Of a DNA stretch of 64,000 nucleotides, positions 33,240 through 47,161 are shown piece by piece. A program made the position numbers and the translations under genes. Source of the stretch: Paenilisteria riparia FSL S10-1204 (lineage in GTDB: Bacteria; Bacillota; Bacilli; Lactobacillales; Listeriaceae). The stretch is from positions 121,204 to 185,203 of the forward strand of contig NZ_AODL01000006.1 of assembly GCF_000525995.1 (NCBI RefSeq), in the 5' to 3' direction. Below the pieces are notes generated by a model. The model saw only the letters and a program-made list of their open reading frames with translations. It ran no database searches and was not told the origin of the DNA. Position 1 is the first letter of the stretch. Every line of letters starts with the position of its first letter.

Positions 33240-36200
33240 TCAACTCACTTTATATTCTGGACTAATTAGTTGCACTCCTGCATAAGTGGATATAGCGCGA
33301 ACCATTTCTCCTCTTATTAAGGCTGGAACGGTAACTTTCCATGCTCCTAAATCGTCTGCTTTTACTGTTTTCGCTGATGTAGCGTTTCCTATCCATACCT
33401 CAACACTAGCGCCTGGCATTGCTTTGCCTTGTATGGATGTATCACCTTCTCTAAGCAAAGAGGTTACTTCTGGTGAATCTTGCGCCAGTTTGGGAACATC
33501 TGCTTCTGAAACAACTTTTATGCCATCCTGTGCTAGCTGATATCTAACGATTTTTTGATTCGCTAACCGCTTTTGGCTCTCTATATTTTGAATAATTAGT
33601 CGATGGCCTGCGCCCTCTTCATGAACAACCGTGATATAGTCGCCTAAGTTTAGATTCACTTTATCAACAGAAGCTGCGTACTCTTTCCTGCCCCAATAAT
33701 TTTTCACATATTTTTTCGCTCCGTCCGCACCTTGCACAAGGACTGTAGCGTATCGTTCTGCGAAATACAAATGCGGCGCCGTTTTATTAGTATTTACGGT
33801 CAGTTGTCGCTCTTTTGTAGAAAGATTCATTGTAGCGAAAACGGCATTGCCCAATCCTTGTAAAGTAAATTTAAAATTATCTCCAAGATTCATTGGGTCG
33901 ACATGGTATATTTCACTATCTGTGTAAACATCATCTATTGTCGCTCTTAGTTGAACTGTTTGCTTCAATGTCAGTGCTGGTATAGTCGCTTCCCAGTTGC
34001 CTGATGCATCTGCGGATACCGTTGCTTTTTTCACTCCATTCACCAGTACATCTATCGTTGCTTCTGGTGCTGCTGTCCCATTTATTCTTGTTTCACCAAC
34101 TCCAAGCCACGATTGGATAGTCGGCATCACAATCACTTTATATATTGGGCTAACTAATTGCACACCATCATAAGTGGCTGTAAATCGAACTATCTCTCCT
34201 CTTACTAAGGCTGGAACGGTGACTTTCCATGCTCCTAAATCGTCTGCTTTTACTGTTTTCGCTGATGTAGCGTTTCCTACCCATACCTCTACACTAGCGC
34301 CTGGTGTCGCTTTACCTTGTATAGATGTATCGCCTTCTCTAAGCAAAGAGGTTACTTCTGGTGAATCTTGTGCCAATTTTGGAACATCTGCTTCTGAAAC
34401 AACTTTTATGCCATCCTTCACTAACTGATATCTAACCGTTTTTTGATTCGCTAACCGCTTTTGGCTCTCTGCATTTTGAATAATTAGTCGATGGCCTGCG
34501 CCCTCTTCATGAACAACTGTGATGTAGTCGCCTAAGTTCAAATGCACTTTATCGGCAGAAGCTGCGTATCCTTTACTACCCCAATAATTTTTCACATATT
34601 TTTTCGCTCCGTCCGCTCCTTGCACGAGGACTGTAGCGTATCGTTCTGCGAAATACAAATGCGGTGTCGCTTTATTAGTATTTACGGTCAGTTGTCGCTC
34701 TTTTGTGGAAAGATCCATTGTAGCGAAAACGGCATTGCCCAGCCCCTGTAAAGTAAATTTAAAATTGTCTCCATAGTTAGGTGCGTCAAATAGCGCTTTA
34801 TACTTATCTAAATATTCATTCTTATTTTTTTCATCTAGTAGATTAATAGCATGTAGTAAATTTTTCTTCTCAGTCAGATAAATCAATGCTATATCACTTA
34901 TATTTTTATCTTGCACTAAAACATCACCATACGCATTGATTTTCTTTATTAAATCTTGTTGCGCATCATTTTGCAATTGATGGTTCACAAGTCCCCATTT
35001 GGTCATTGTCCAAGTGTTCATTCGTTCTCGAACACTAATCGCCTCATCTGTGGTTAAACGTGAAGGCTCCACATGTTCAATTTGGATTCGATATCCTTCT
35101 TTTAAAGAAAACTCAAAAGTCCCCGTTTTAACACCTATTCCATTCATTCTGTTTTGATAGACGACATTCCCTTGTGTATCTTTTACTTCTATAGCGGCAT
35201 AAAGATTTTGACCGAAATAAACATGTGGATCAGTAGCAAAGATTGATAAAACACCCTGTTCTTTTTGCATATTTGTATTAAATTCTGCAAATTGCACATT
35301 ACCTAGTCCTAGAAACTTGATTTTTTGATTTGTTAAATCCGTTTTCTTACTATTTTCGATTGGAATTTTAGCTTGATTTTTGGCTTCTTTGACGTAAACG
35401 TAATGCTGTTTCACCGAATAGTCTTTCATGATATCACCAATGAAATTAACCGTATAGACTCCATTAGGAAGATTTTTAAATTGTACTTGCTTATCCTGAA
35501 TAAATTGCTCCTGAACTATGTGTTTCCCATTTTTAATTTGAATTTTTGTCCCTTTTAAATCTTGCAGGTTTTCCGTATCAAGCTCAATATCTAAGTCTCC
35601 TGCTAAATTAAGTGCAGCAATTTCTGCATTAGTTACCATTGTGAAATTGGAGCGTATCGTAACATTAGGATCAACAAGTAGACGAGCTCTCGGCAACTCA
35701 TTTTCAGGTATGATATCAGCAAGAGAAGCTATCGGTGTGTATTCCCTACTGCGATTAGTTGCAGGCTGATTATCCGTTAATTTAGTTCCCCACCGTTCTA
35801 ATACAGTTGTAAAATCAAAACCACTATTCTCACTATAGTAATGATTTAGTAGATTAGGCAACGTATACCGGCTAATATCAAAACCAGCCTTATTAGCATC
35901 CGCGCGATATCCTTGATACAGCTTGGTGAACGCCTCATTTCCAGCTTTTTGTTTTAATAATGCGAGCAAAATTAGTTGCTCTCTGAGACTAGCAGAACTA
36001 TATGTCCCAAAATTTTTTAACCATTTTTGTGTACAAATTATTTTCTATTTGTGTCTTATAGCCTATCCCGAACATCCAGCCAATGCGGTCTGCTTCGTCT
36101 TTACCGTATGTGTCATACTCATATTGCGCACCAAACAAGTTGTTAGATACTTCTCCTGTGTACATCCCTCGATTATCAAGACTTGTTTGATACCCGTGAG

Positions 36201-36997
36201 CAATTTCATGTAACGCTCCCCAGCTACCTTTTGTCAGCCACATTCCAACTGTATTACTACTCTGCGCTGTCCAGTATGGACCATAGTATGCGCCACCAGC
36301 TCCATTTGCATCAGCTTTCATGAAATATCTATTTTCCCCAACTCGATTAACAGGAGAGGAATTATCAAACCCAGCCATATCATTATTCAATTTAAATATG
36401 CCATTAAAATACTCAATTAAGGCATCTAAATTAGGAAAACCACTCAAGTTTCTAGCCAAGTTTTTATCTTTTTTCGGGATAAGTAGCTGAAAATCTTTGT
36501 CTGTAATTAAACCATACTCTCCATCGTGATTATCCCAAGTGTTAAAAAATGTAGCTTGATTACCACCATATTTGTAAATTGGTAGTGGCTTTTGTTCAAC
36601 ATCACTATCAACTTCATATTCTAATGTAGCTCCTATTTCTCCATAAGGCGTATCAACAAATGGCACCAATGCCTTTCCTGCTTCAATAGTAACCCAATTA
36701 GAACCAACTATTACAGACTTCTCCGCCTTACTATCATCTCCAAGCAACCGCAAAGTTAAAAGAACCCTTAAAATTTACATTAACTTGTCTTACTTTTAAT
36801 TTCGTATTTTCTTTTAAAATAAACCCTAAGTCCTGGCGATCATGATGTTTACCTCTCCCCATTCCCGACTTAAATATCCATGTCGGCTCCTCTAAACTAA
36901 ATATTTCTCTACTATGAATTTCGCCAGCTTCCACCCGTATATTTCCCAAAACTAAAAATATACAAGAAACAAAAAATACTACTATCCATTTTCTCAT
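33240..36997 (-). pseudogene. Secreted enhancin-like M60 mucin metalloprotease with mucin-binding repeats, two homopolymer frameshifts
   Basis: Conceptual length is 1251 aa. A signal peptide (MRKWIVVFFVSCIFLVLGNI) is followed by an N-terminal beta domain, then the M60 zinc protease domain with the gluzincin motif LHEIAHGYQ. Three mucin/carbohydrate-binding modules follow (one near KIKFLGLGNVQFAEF, two near-identical ones starting GDNFKFTLQGLGNAVFATM), each of the last two with Ig-like segments (LREGDTSIQGKATPGASVEV; APEATIDVLVNGVKKATV). No LPXTG or GW anchor, so probably released. It breaks at A4 36758-36761 and near 36009-36018; one base less at each restores a whole-codon frame. M60 enzymes cut mucin-type glycoproteins, suggesting a gut or host-mucus role. 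GGGAGGAG precedes the ATG at 36997. Confidence 0.8.
33250..34771 (-). repeat. Two near-identical ~630-bp direct repeats inside the M60 gene
   Basis: Segments about 34145-34771 and 33250-33882 encode almost the same mucin-binding plus Ig module (for example both carry GDTSIQGKA and TSAKTVKADDLGAWKVTVPA). They are separated by about 260 bp encoding a different Ig-like domain. Near identity at the nucleotide level indicates recent duplication or gene conversion, and copy number could vary by recombination. Confidence 0.8.
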
Positions 36998-37242
36998 TTT
37001 TTTCACTCCTCCCATTTCTCCCTTCTAAAATATATCCTTCCTCTACATCTAAATTATCATAATTGTCCTCACATTGCTGTAGCGTAAATATGTATTTTAA
37101 ACCTACCTGCACAGATATGATAACGCTTACTATAAAAAATGAAATAAATTTTCACATTCAAAAAAACAGCCTCCGCTCTACTCCCACATTCCCAAACATC
37201 ATTAGGGAAACTCCCTTGACACAAAAATCGATGCTACGCTAG

Positions 37243-37554
37243 AGCTATCAGTTCACACGCGTCTACACATGGCTGGATCCTGCGAATGATCCGAATACCT
37301 TCTATCAAATCATAGTCACAGCTCTCAGCATGAAAAATAAATTCTCTACCTACGTTATCGCTGGTTTTGCCATGATGTTCGCATTCAACATTTTCGAAAA
37401 CATCGCCATGACAATCGGCATGATGTCCCTAACTGGAATTCCGCTTCCCTTCATCAGTTACGGTGGTAGTTCCATACTCGGTAACGTGCTTGCACTTGGT
37501 ACCATGCTTGCCGTCATTAAACCTGACAATAAAGAAACCCTGCATAACGCATAA
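37243..37554 (+). pseudogene. Remnant of an FtsW/RodA/SpoVE-family gene (C-terminal part)
   Basis: From 37249 the frame reads QFTRVYTWLDPANDPNTFYQ, then, after what looks like an internal deletion, FSTYVIAGFAMMFAFNIFEN and GIPLPFISYGGSSILGN to a stop at 37554. These are the typical loop (R-W-L-D-P) and C-terminal SEDS signature (GxxLPFxSYGGS). The N-terminal eight or so helices are missing, and a stop lies just upstream. It cannot be a functional lipid II polymerase; probably a decayed duplicate left after rearrangement. Confidence 0.75.
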
Positions 37555-37575
37555 TAACGCTTTGCAGGGCTTTCC

Positions 37576-38337
37576 TCATTTATTGCTATGTAGCACATCC
37601 AGCACTTTCTGTAACGTCTCCACCTCTATCTGACCTGGCGCAGAGGCTTCTCCAACACTGGCAAAGGTAAGTGCGGAACCAAAGATTTCACCACTCAGAC
37701 GTGACACCAAGCCAAGGCCTCCCATCGACATCGTAATTACAGGCCGATTCGAAAACTCTGTCATCATCCGATTCGTCGCACAAAGTAATATTAGAACGTC
37801 AGCGGCATTATGAGGCATTACAGCAACTTTTGGTAAATCCGCGCCGAATTGTTGCATTTTGACAAGCCTTCCGACGATTTCTGCCTCACTCGGTGTTTTT
37901 TCAAAATCATGGCTAGACATAATAACTTTCACATCGTATTTCTTCGCTTCTGCAACGAGTTCTGCTACCTCCATATCGCCCATAAACAATTCAACATCTA
38001 CCGCATCAGCATAACCTGAAGCGATTGCCATCTTAACGAGCGCCATATAATGTTCTAAACAAAGTGTCCGCTCGCCGCCCTCTGCCTCACTGCGGAATGT
38101 GAAGATCAATGGCTTCTCAGGTAGCACTTTTTGAATCTCTCTCAAAACAACACGAACCGCCTCCAAATCCTCCACAAGATTATAAAAGTCAGCGCGCCAC
38201 TCTATTACATCGAACTCCACATCCCGCAAAGCCTTCACTTGCACCAAAATGCCGTCCAATGTTCTACCAACAACAGGTACACAAATTTTTGGCTTTCCTT
38301 CACCAATCACCAAGTTCCTCATGATTACTGGCTTCAT
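37576..38337 (-). CDS. aroD: 3-dehydroquinate dehydratase, type I
   Basis: A 253-aa type I dehydroquinase: KICVPVVGRTLDGILVQ, EWRADFYNLVEDLEAV, FTFRSEAEGGER, catalytic His in VIMSSHDFEKTPS, Schiff-base Lys in DLPKVAVMPHNAADVL. It makes 3-dehydroshikimate in the shikimate pathway, or runs in catabolism of quinate. The ATG at 38337, 8 nt after GGGAG, gives the normal family length; the upstream frame extension is spurious. It stands alone here, not in an aro operon. Confidence 0.92.
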   Translation of the reverse strand: MKPVIMRNLVIGEGKPKICVPVVGRTLDGILVQVKALRDVEFDVIEWRADFYNLVEDLEAVRVVLREIQKVLPEKPLIFTFRSEAEGGERTLCLEHYMALVKMAIASGYADAVDVELFMGDMEVAELVAEAKKYDVKVIMSSHDFEKTPSEAEIVGRLVKMQQFGADLPKVAVMPHNAADVLILLCATNRMMTEFSNRPVITMSMGGLGLVSRLSGEIFGSALTFASVGEASAPGQIEVETLQKVLDVLHSNK

Positions 38338-38651
38338 TCCATCACTCCCAATCCCTCTATCATTTTCTCTATTATATCTAAGCTCCACGCTTTCCACAAC
38401 ACAAAAAACCGATCTCATCACAAGACCGGTTCTCCACTATGTAGCAAGACAAGCTTTTATCGAGTAACATGTTTGCCATGGGACTAAACGCCGCTCATCA
38501 CGTACTCGCACTCATTTAAAAGAAACTTCTAAACAAAAAAAAAGCCTGCGCTCCCCTTACAACCACATTTGGCGAAGGGGAAACACACAGAGCTAGACAA
38601 AATAGCGCAACGCTACTTTATCATAACACTCCACTTGCTTTAACACATGAA
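38338..38651. other. Intergenic region between aroD and rplQ
   Basis: It contains the rplQ-operon terminator region (38535-38590) and a second small hairpin (ACCGATCT...AGACCGGT, about 38408-38429). Short plus-strand frames here lack ribosome binding sites. No gene seen. Confidence 0.5.
38535..38590 (-). terminator. Terminator of the ribosomal protein cluster
   Basis: On the minus strand TTTCCCCTT pairs with AAGGGGA and is followed by a short GC-rich segment and TTTTTTTTT, downstream of rplQ. Confidence 0.6.
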
Positions 38652-39059
38652 TTATACTAATTCAATGATAACCATTGGCGCACCGTCACCGCGACGAGGA
38701 CCTTTTTTCAAGATACGAGTATATCCGCCTCGACGTTCCGCGTAGCGTGGAGCAACATCATCAAATAATTTTTGCAAAGCGTAAACTGGACGATTCTTAG
38801 TCACAGTGTTACCATCTTTGTCTTTCACTTCTTTTTGTACCACGTTAACAACTTCGTGACGTACAAAAGCAGCTGCTTGACGACGAGCGTGCAAGTCTCC
38901 TTTTTTACCAGAAGTGATTAGTTTTTCAACGATTGAACGAATCTCTTTAGCTTTTGCTTCAGTAGTTTCGATACGTTCGAAAACGATTAAATCAGTCGCT
39001 AGATCACGTAGTAGTGCTTTACGTTGAGATTTAGTACGACCTAATTTTCTGTAACCCAT
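38652..39059 (-). CDS. rplQ: 50S ribosomal protein L17
   Basis: A 135-aa protein: [20 protein letters not shown] at the N-terminus and [20 protein letters not shown] near the C-terminus, the standard L17 layout. It binds 23S rRNA near the exit tunnel. It is the last gene of the alpha operon, directly after rpoA, as in other Firmicutes. Confidence 0.97.
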   Translation of the reverse strand: MGYRKLGRTKSQRKALLRDLATDLIVFERIETTEAKAKEIRSIVEKLITSGKKGDLHARRQAAAFVRHEVVNVVQKEVKDKDGNTVTKNRPVYALQKLFDDVAPRYAERRGGYTRILKKGPRRGDGAPMVIIELV

Positions 39060-39086
39060 GGATTTCCCTCCTTCACAAAGTAAAAA

Positions 39087-40031
39087 TTAATTTTCGTTAC
39101 GTAATCCTAAGCCAAGGTCAGACAGTTTCACTTTGACTTCTTCTAAAGATTTACGACCCAAGTTACGAACTTTCATCATATCATCCTCAGATTTGTCAGC
39201 TAATTCCTGTACCGTATTGATTCCAGCGCGTTTCAAGCAGTTGTAAGAACGAACTGATAAGTCCAATTCTTCAATTGTCATTTCAAGCACTTTCTCTTTA
39301 TGGCTTTCTTCTTTTTCAATCATGATTTCTGCTTTTTGTGCTTCGTCTGTTAAGTCAACAAAAATATTTAAATGCTCTGTAAGAATTTTTGCTCCCAAGG
39401 AAACAGCTTCTTCAGGGCTAATACTTCCATCCGTCAAAACGTCAAAAGTTAGCTTATCATAATTCGTGGATTGTCCAACGCGTGTTGTTTCTACTTGATA
39501 ATTGACACGGATAACCGGGCTAAAAATCGAGTCTACAGGCAACACACCGATTGGCATATTTTCACGTTTATTTTGATCCGCAGGTGTATAACCACGACCA
39601 CGTGCCGCGTTTAGGCGAACATGGAATTTCGCGTTATCACTAAGCGTAGCAATATGAAGGTCTGGATTCAGAATTTCAACATCGCTATCATAGTTAATAT
39701 CGCCAGCAGTTACTACTCCTGGGCCTTGCATATCAATTTCCAAAGTCTTATCGTCTTCGGCATACACTTTAAGTGCAAGTTTCTTGATATTTAAAATCAT
39801 CGTTGTTACATCTTCTACTACACCTTCGATGACAGAAAACTCATGAAGAGCTCCATCAATTTGGATAGATGTCACTGCAGCACCAGGAAGAGAAGATAAC
39901 AGAATACGACGTAAGGAGTTACCCAAAGTTGTACCATATCCACGCTCTAGTGGCTCTACAACAAACTTTCCATACTTGGCATCATCGCTGATCTCAATCG
40001 TCTCGATTTTCGGTTTTTCAATTTCGATCAT
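39087..40031 (-). CDS. rpoA: RNA polymerase alpha subunit
   Basis: 314 aa, the usual length. The N-terminal assembly domain has [20 protein letters not shown] and [20 protein letters not shown]. After a linker rich in Glu/Lys ([10 protein letters not shown]), the C-terminal UP-element and activator-binding domain has [20 protein letters not shown] and [20 protein letters not shown]. It nucleates polymerase assembly. It lies between rpsK and rplQ. Confidence 0.98.
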   Translation of the reverse strand: MIEIEKPKIETIEISDDAKYGKFVVEPLERGYGTTLGNSLRRILLSSLPGAAVTSIQIDGALHEFSVIEGVVEDVTTMILNIKKLALKVYAEDDKTLEIDMQGPGVVTAGDINYDSDVEILNPDLHIATLSDNAKFHVRLNAARGRGYTPADQNKRENMPIGVLPVDSIFSPVIRVNYQVETTRVGQSTNYDKLTFDVLTDGSISPEEAVSLGAKILTEHLNIFVDLTDEAQKAEIMIEKEESHKEKVLEMTIEELDLSVRSYNCLKRAGINTVQELADKSEDDMMKVRNLGRKSLEEVKVKLSDLGLGLRNEN

Positions 40032-40124
40032 TCAAATTTACCCTCCTTCAAAACGTCTCTTTTGCTAGATCCTTATGAAGAATCTCGTGACAATAGTTCA
40101 AGTTGCAAACAAAAATACGACTAC

Positions 40125-40514
<390 letters not shown>

Positions 40515-40544
40515 TCACTAACTACCTCCTTTACTTACTAATGA

Positions 40545-40910
40545 TTATTTCTTCTTACCTGCGACCGTTTTTAATGGGCCTTTACGAGTACGTGCGTTGT
40601 TCTTCGTGTTTTGTCCACGAACTGGTAGACCACGACGATGACGCATGCCACGATAAGAACCGATTTCGATCAAACGTTTAATATTCAAGTTCACTTCACG
40701 ACGAAGATCACCTTCAACTTTGATTTTGTCAACTAGTTCACGGATTTTACCAAGTTCATCCTCAGTCAAATCGCGAGTACGAGTATCTTCAGAAACTCCT
40801 GCTTCTTTTAAAACATCTTTAGCCGTTTGATTACCGATACCATAGATGTAAGTCAAAGATATTACAATGCGCTTCTCGCGCGGAACATCAACACCTGCAA
40901 TACGTGCCAT
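40545..40910 (-). CDS. rpsM: 30S ribosomal protein S13
   Basis: 121 aa: [20 protein letters not shown], the helix-two-turn-helix [16 protein letters not shown], and [20 protein letters not shown] with the lysine-rich tail. It sits in the head of the 30S and contacts the P-site tRNA and the 50S. Confidence 0.97.
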   Translation of the reverse strand: MARIAGVDVPREKRIVISLTYIYGIGNQTAKDVLKEAGVSEDTRTRDLTEDELGKIRELVDKIKVEGDLRREVNLNIKRLIEIGSYRGMRHRRGLPVRGQNTKNNARTRKGPLKTVAGKKK

Positions 40911-40928
40911 TTACAAAAGCACCTCCTC

Positions 40929-41060
<132 letters not shown>

Positions 41061-41142
41061 TTAGTAGAGAAAATGTCTCTATAAACCGATAAAAACTAGC
41101 TGGCGAACCAGACCGGTATATAATTTCATTTCCGACAAATTA

Positions 41143-41361
41143 TTATTTGAAACGGTAAGTGATTCGACCACGTGTCAAGTCATACGGGGAAAGCTCAACC
41201 GTTACTTTGTCACCTGGTAGAATACGAATATAGTGCATACGGATTTTGCCAGAAACTGTAGCTAAAACAGTATGACCATTTTCTAGTACAACTTTGAACA
41301 TCGCGTTAGGCAATGTGTCTTCCACTGTACCTTCCACTTCGATTACATCTTCTTTTGCCAT
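41143..41361 (-). CDS. infA: Translation initiation factor IF-1
   Basis: A 72-aa S1/OB-fold protein: [60 protein letters not shown]. It binds the 30S A site during initiation. The gene begins after a 380-base gap from adk, where many Firmicutes have map. Confidence 0.97.
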   Translation of the reverse strand: MAKEDVIEVEGTVEDTLPNAMFKVVLENGHTVLATVSGKIRMHYIRILPGDKVTVELSPYDLTRGRITYRFK

Positions 41362-41742
41362 AGGTTGCTACCTCCTAACTTCTTTATAACTGGACCATTT
41401 ACAGGTCTGCCATTTCTTTTCGCGTAAAAATTTATTACATGAAAAAACGCTAGACATACCAAAATTGTTCCCCACGACAAGGAATTAATTTTATACATCT
41501 TCAGACAATCGGTAAGTACGGTCCCGCAAAAATGGAAGTACAAGTGCATCTGGCTCGATTTCGAACGCCTTCTTCACTATTTCCAGTAGCATTCCTATTT
41601 ATCCAGATGATCTTCAGACAATCTCTCGTTCATCATGTTTCGCATAGTTGTTACTCATTCTACTGCCAATTATCCATTATACTACAAAACAAAATATTTT
41701 GCACTACCTAGACACCGACGGCAGATAAGCGATGATTCCTTT
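41362..41742. other. Gap between adk and infA (no map gene)
   Basis: In Bacillus this position holds map and a KOW-domain gene; here neither is seen. It contains a 33-codon minus-strand frame (41491-41592) and two copies of TCTTCAGACAATC (41509-41521 and 41610-41622). The longer frame 41343-41549 overlaps infA and lacks support. Confidence 0.5.
41491..41592 (-). CDS. Possible 33-aa ORF or gene remnant between adk and infA
   Basis: The frame MLLEIVKKAFEIEPDALVLP continues FLRDRTYRLSEDV to TAA. The composition looks protein-like, but the only ribosome binding site candidate (AGGA) touches the ATG. It could be a fragment of a lost gene. Low confidence. Confidence 0.2.
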   Translation of the reverse strand: MLLEIVKKAFEIEPDALVLPFLRDRTYRLSEDV

Positions 41743-43758
<2,016 letters not shown>

Positions 43759-43759
<1 letters not shown>

Positions 43760-44199
43760 TAGATCACCTCAGTTTTTCCACCAGCAGCCTCGATAGCTTC
43801 CTTAGCAGCCGATGAGAATTTGTTAGCTTTCACAGTAAGTTTTTTCTCGATAGCTCCGTTAGACAAAATCTTAATTCCGGATTTTGCATTACGAACGATA
43901 CCTGTTTCAATTAATAATTCAGGTGTTACTTCTGTACCTTCTTCAAAGCGATTTAAAACATCAATATTTACAACAGCATACTCTTTGCGATTGATATTTG
44001 TAAAACCACGTTTTGGAATACGACGGAACAATGGTAATTGTCCACCTTCGAAGCCTAGGCGTACACCGCCACCTGAACGTGCTTTTTGACCTTTGTGACC
44101 GCGTCCTGATGTTTTACCGTTACCAGAACTCATACCACGACCAACACGATTACGCTCTTTACGAGAACCTTCTGCAGGTTTAAGTTCGTGAAGTTTCAT
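43759..44199 (-). CDS. rplO: 50S ribosomal protein L15
   Basis: 146 aa: [20 protein letters not shown], then [20 protein letters not shown] and [19 protein letters not shown]. It organises 23S rRNA domains. The ATG at 44199, after AGGAGGTG, gives the standard N-terminus. Confidence 0.96.
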
Positions 44200-44259
44200 G
44201 TCAAGCACCTCCTCCTAATTTACGATTTTATTCGGTATTTCTTTTCATTATTGAATAGC

Positions 44260-44439
44260 TTAAACTTCTTTAACGTCCACTAAATGACTTACTTTAGTGA
44301 TCATCCCACGAATTGCAGGATTATCTTCTTTTACAACAACAGAATTAGTTTTTCCCAAGCCTAGAGCTTGAACTGTTTTGCGTTGTGGTTGAGGGCGTCC
44401 GATTAAGCTACGTTTTAGAGTAATTTCTAATTTCGCCAT
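44260..44439 (-). CDS. rpmD: 50S ribosomal protein L30
   Basis: A 59-codon frame read from the sequence: [59 protein letters not shown]. This is the bacterial short L30. It lies between rpsE and rplO with AAGGAGG before the ATG. Confidence 0.96.
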
Positions 44440-44455
44440 AACGTTGATTCCCTCC

Positions 44456-44959
44456 TTATCCTAGCAATTCTTCAACTGTTTTGCCGCGTAATTTCGCAAC
44501 ATCTTCAGCTTTTTTAAGTTGTTTAATACCGTCGAATGTAGCGCGAACCATATTGATTGGTGTGTTAGATCCTAGTGATTTACTAGACACATCAGCAACA
44601 CCGGCAAGCTCAAGGACAGCACGAACTGGACCACCAGCAGTTACACCAGAACCGGCACTTGCAGGTTTTAGGAGAATTTCTCCACCACCAAAATGACCGA
44701 TTGCTGTGTGTGGGATTGTAGTGTCAACAGTTGGTACGAAGATCATATTCTTCTTAGCGTCATCAATTGCTTTACGAATCGCATCTGGTACTTCTTGTGC
44801 TTTACCAGTACCGAATCCAACATGACCGTTCTTATCTCCAACGACTACGAGCGCTGAAAAACGGAAACGACGACCACCCTTAACTACTTTCGCAACACGG
44901 TTGATAGTAACTACGCGTTCTTCTAATTCTAATTTGTTTCCATCGATTTGTTGAGGCAT
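44456..44959 (-). CDS. rpsE: 30S ribosomal protein S5
   Basis: 167 aa: [80 protein letters not shown]. It contributes to mRNA entry and decoding fidelity. Confidence 0.97.
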
Positions 44960-44980
44960 GTAAGTTGTCCCTCCTTCTTA

Positions 44981-45340
44981 TTAAAATTCCAATCCATTTT
45001 CACGAGCAGATTCAGCTAAAGCTTGTACACGACCGTGGTATAAGTAACCTCCGCGATCAAATACGACAGCTTTAACGCCTTTTTCTGCAGCGCGTTTTGC
45101 AACGATTTCGCCAACTTTTGTAGCAGCGTCAACTTTAGACTCAGCTTTAGGGAAATCTTTATCTACGTTAGATGCGCTAGCGATTGTTACACCGTTAACA
45201 TCATCAATAATTTGAGCATAAATGTTTTTGTTTGAGCGGAAAACGTTCAAACGTGGACGAGCTGCAGTTCCAGAAATCTTAGAACGAACACGGCCATGTC
45301 TTTTTTTACGCACTTTATTTTTGTCGATTTTGGTAATCAC
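44981..45340 (-). CDS. rplR: 50S ribosomal protein L18
   Basis: 119 aa from the GTG at 45340: [67 protein letters not shown]. It binds 5S rRNA. AGAGGTGA lies just upstream of this GTG, and the length matches the family; an in-frame GTG at 45349 is less likely. Confidence 0.95.
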   Translation of the reverse strand: MITKIDKNKVRKKRHGRVRSKISGTAARPRLNVFRSNKNIYAQIIDDVNGVTIASASNVDKDFPKAESKVDAATKVGEIVAKRAAEKGVKAVVFDRGGYLYHGRVQALAESARENGLEF

Positions 45341-45374
45341 ACGACTCACCTCTTCTCTTAGCCTTTATGCGGCA

Positions 45375-45911
45375 TTATTTACCAGTTTTACCTTCTTTAC
45401 GACGTACAAATTCGCCTTCGTAACGGATACCTTTACCTTTATACGGCTCTGGTGGGCGTACGGAACGGATATTTGCAGCCAATTCGCCAACATGTTCTTT
45501 GTTAATACCGCGAACGATAACTTTCGTATTCGCAGGTACTTCTACTTCAACACCTGGACGAGCTTCGAATTCTACTGGATGAGAGTAACCTACGTTTAAA
45601 ACAAGTTTAGTACCTTGTTTTGCAGCACGGTAACCGACACCAATAAGCTCAAGAGTTTTTTCGTAGCCTTCAGATACACCGACAACCATGTTATTTAAAA
45701 TAGCACGTGTCGTACCATGAAGCGCACGGTGTGTTTTATTGTCAGAAGGACGAGTTACGTTAATCTCGTTTCCTTCGATATTGATTGAGATATCTGGGTT
45801 AAAAGTTTTTACTAATTCACCTTTAGGACCCTTAACAGTTGCTGTTGAGCCATCTAATGTTACAGTAACACCAGCTGGAATAACAATTGTTTTTTTACCT
45901 ATACGGGACAT
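45375..45911 (-). CDS. rplF: 50S ribosomal protein L6
   Basis: 178 aa: [80 protein letters not shown]. It sits near the factor-binding site of the 50S subunit. Confidence 0.97.
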   Translation of the reverse strand: MSRIGKKTIVIPAGVTVTLDGSTATVKGPKGELVKTFNPDISINIEGNEINVTRPSDNKTHRALHGTTRAILNNMVVGVSEGYEKTLELIGVGYRAAKQGTKLVLNVGYSHPVEFEARPGVEVEVPANTKVIVRGINKEHVGELAANIRSVRPPEPYKGKGIRYEGEFVRRKEGKTGK

Positions 45912-45940
45912 TTATTGCACCTCCTTGTGATTTTCTGTTC

Positions 45941-46339
45941 TTACCAAACGTATGCTAAAACTTCTCCGCCCACTTGTTTCGCGCGAGCTTCTTTGTCTGT
46001 TAACAAACCTTGAGAAGTAGATACAATTGCAATACCTAAACCGTTAAGTACTTTTGGTACCTCATCAGCTTTAGCGTAAACACGAAGACCTGGCTTACTG
46101 ATACGCTTAAGTCCAGTAATTACACGCTCGTTTGCTGCACCATATTTAAGGAAAACACGGATTGTACCTTGTTTGTCGTCTTGAATATATTCAACATCAC
46201 GTACGAAACCTTCTCTTTTAAGGATTTCAGCGACTTCTTTTTTGATTTTTGAAGCAGGAACTTCTAATTTATCGTGACGTACCATATTGGCATTACGTAT
46301 ACGAGTTAGAAAATCTGCGATAGGATCTGTCATCACCAT
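45941..46339 (-). CDS. rpsH: 30S ribosomal protein S8
   Basis: 132 aa: [60 protein letters not shown]. It binds 16S rRNA helix 21 and, in many bacteria, represses its own spc operon mRNA. Confidence 0.97.
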   Translation of the reverse strand: MVMTDPIADFLTRIRNANMVRHDKLEVPASKIKKEVAEILKREGFVRDVEYIQDDKQGTIRVFLKYGAANERVITGLKRISKPGLRVYAKADEVPKVLNGLGIAIVSTSQGLLTDKEARAKQVGGEVLAYVW

Positions 46340-46371
46340 GAAAAATTTACCTCCTTCCCATTATTGGGTTT

Positions 46372-46569
<198 letters not shown>

Positions 46570-46595
46570 CTACTTAATTATTGATTACTTTTGGC

Positions 46596-47135
46596 TTACT
46601 TTTGAAATGGCATACCGATTTGTGTCAGTAATTCTTTTGACTCTTCGTCCGATTTAGCAGTAGTAACGATTACTACGTCCATTCCGCGAACTTTGCTTAC
46701 TTTATCGTAATCAATTTCAGGGAAAATTAATTGCTCTCTTACACCTAGCGTGTAGTTACCGCGACCGTCGAAGGCTTTTTTAGAAACCCCACGGAAGTCA
46801 CGAACACGTGGTAGGGAAACAGTAATTAATTTGTCTAAGAAATCATACATGCGCTCACCACGAAGCGTTACTTTCGCACCGATTGGCATTCCTTCACGTA
46901 GACGGAAACCAGCGATTGAATTTTTTGCTTTCGTGATAACAGGTTTTTGACCAGTGATTTGAGCTAGCTCTTCCACTGCACTGTCTAAAACTTTCGCATT
47001 TGCTGTTGCATCACCAACACCAGTGTTGATTACGATTTTATCGATTTTTGGTACCTCCATTACGGAGTCATAATTGAATTTGCTCATTAAAGCAGGAACA
47101 ATTTCCTTAAGATATCTATCTTTAAGGCGATTCAT
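46596..47135 (-). CDS. rplE: 50S ribosomal protein L5
   Basis: 179 aa: [80 protein letters not shown]. It binds 5S rRNA and contacts the 30S head. Confidence 0.97.
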   Translation of the reverse strand: MNRLKDRYLKEIVPALMSKFNYDSVMEVPKIDKIVINTGVGDATANAKVLDSAVEELAQITGQKPVITKAKNSIAGFRLREGMPIGAKVTLRGERMYDFLDKLITVSLPRVRDFRGVSKKAFDGRGNYTLGVREQLIFPEIDYDKVSKVRGMDVVIVTTAKSDEESKELLTQIGMPFQK

Positions 47136-47161
47136 GTACTATTCCCTCCTTCCTCAGATAC

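Noticed and set aside
41343..41549. 68-codon minus-strand frame overlapping the infA start
   Set aside because: No ribosome binding site, not related to the KOW protein expected there, and overlaps infA.
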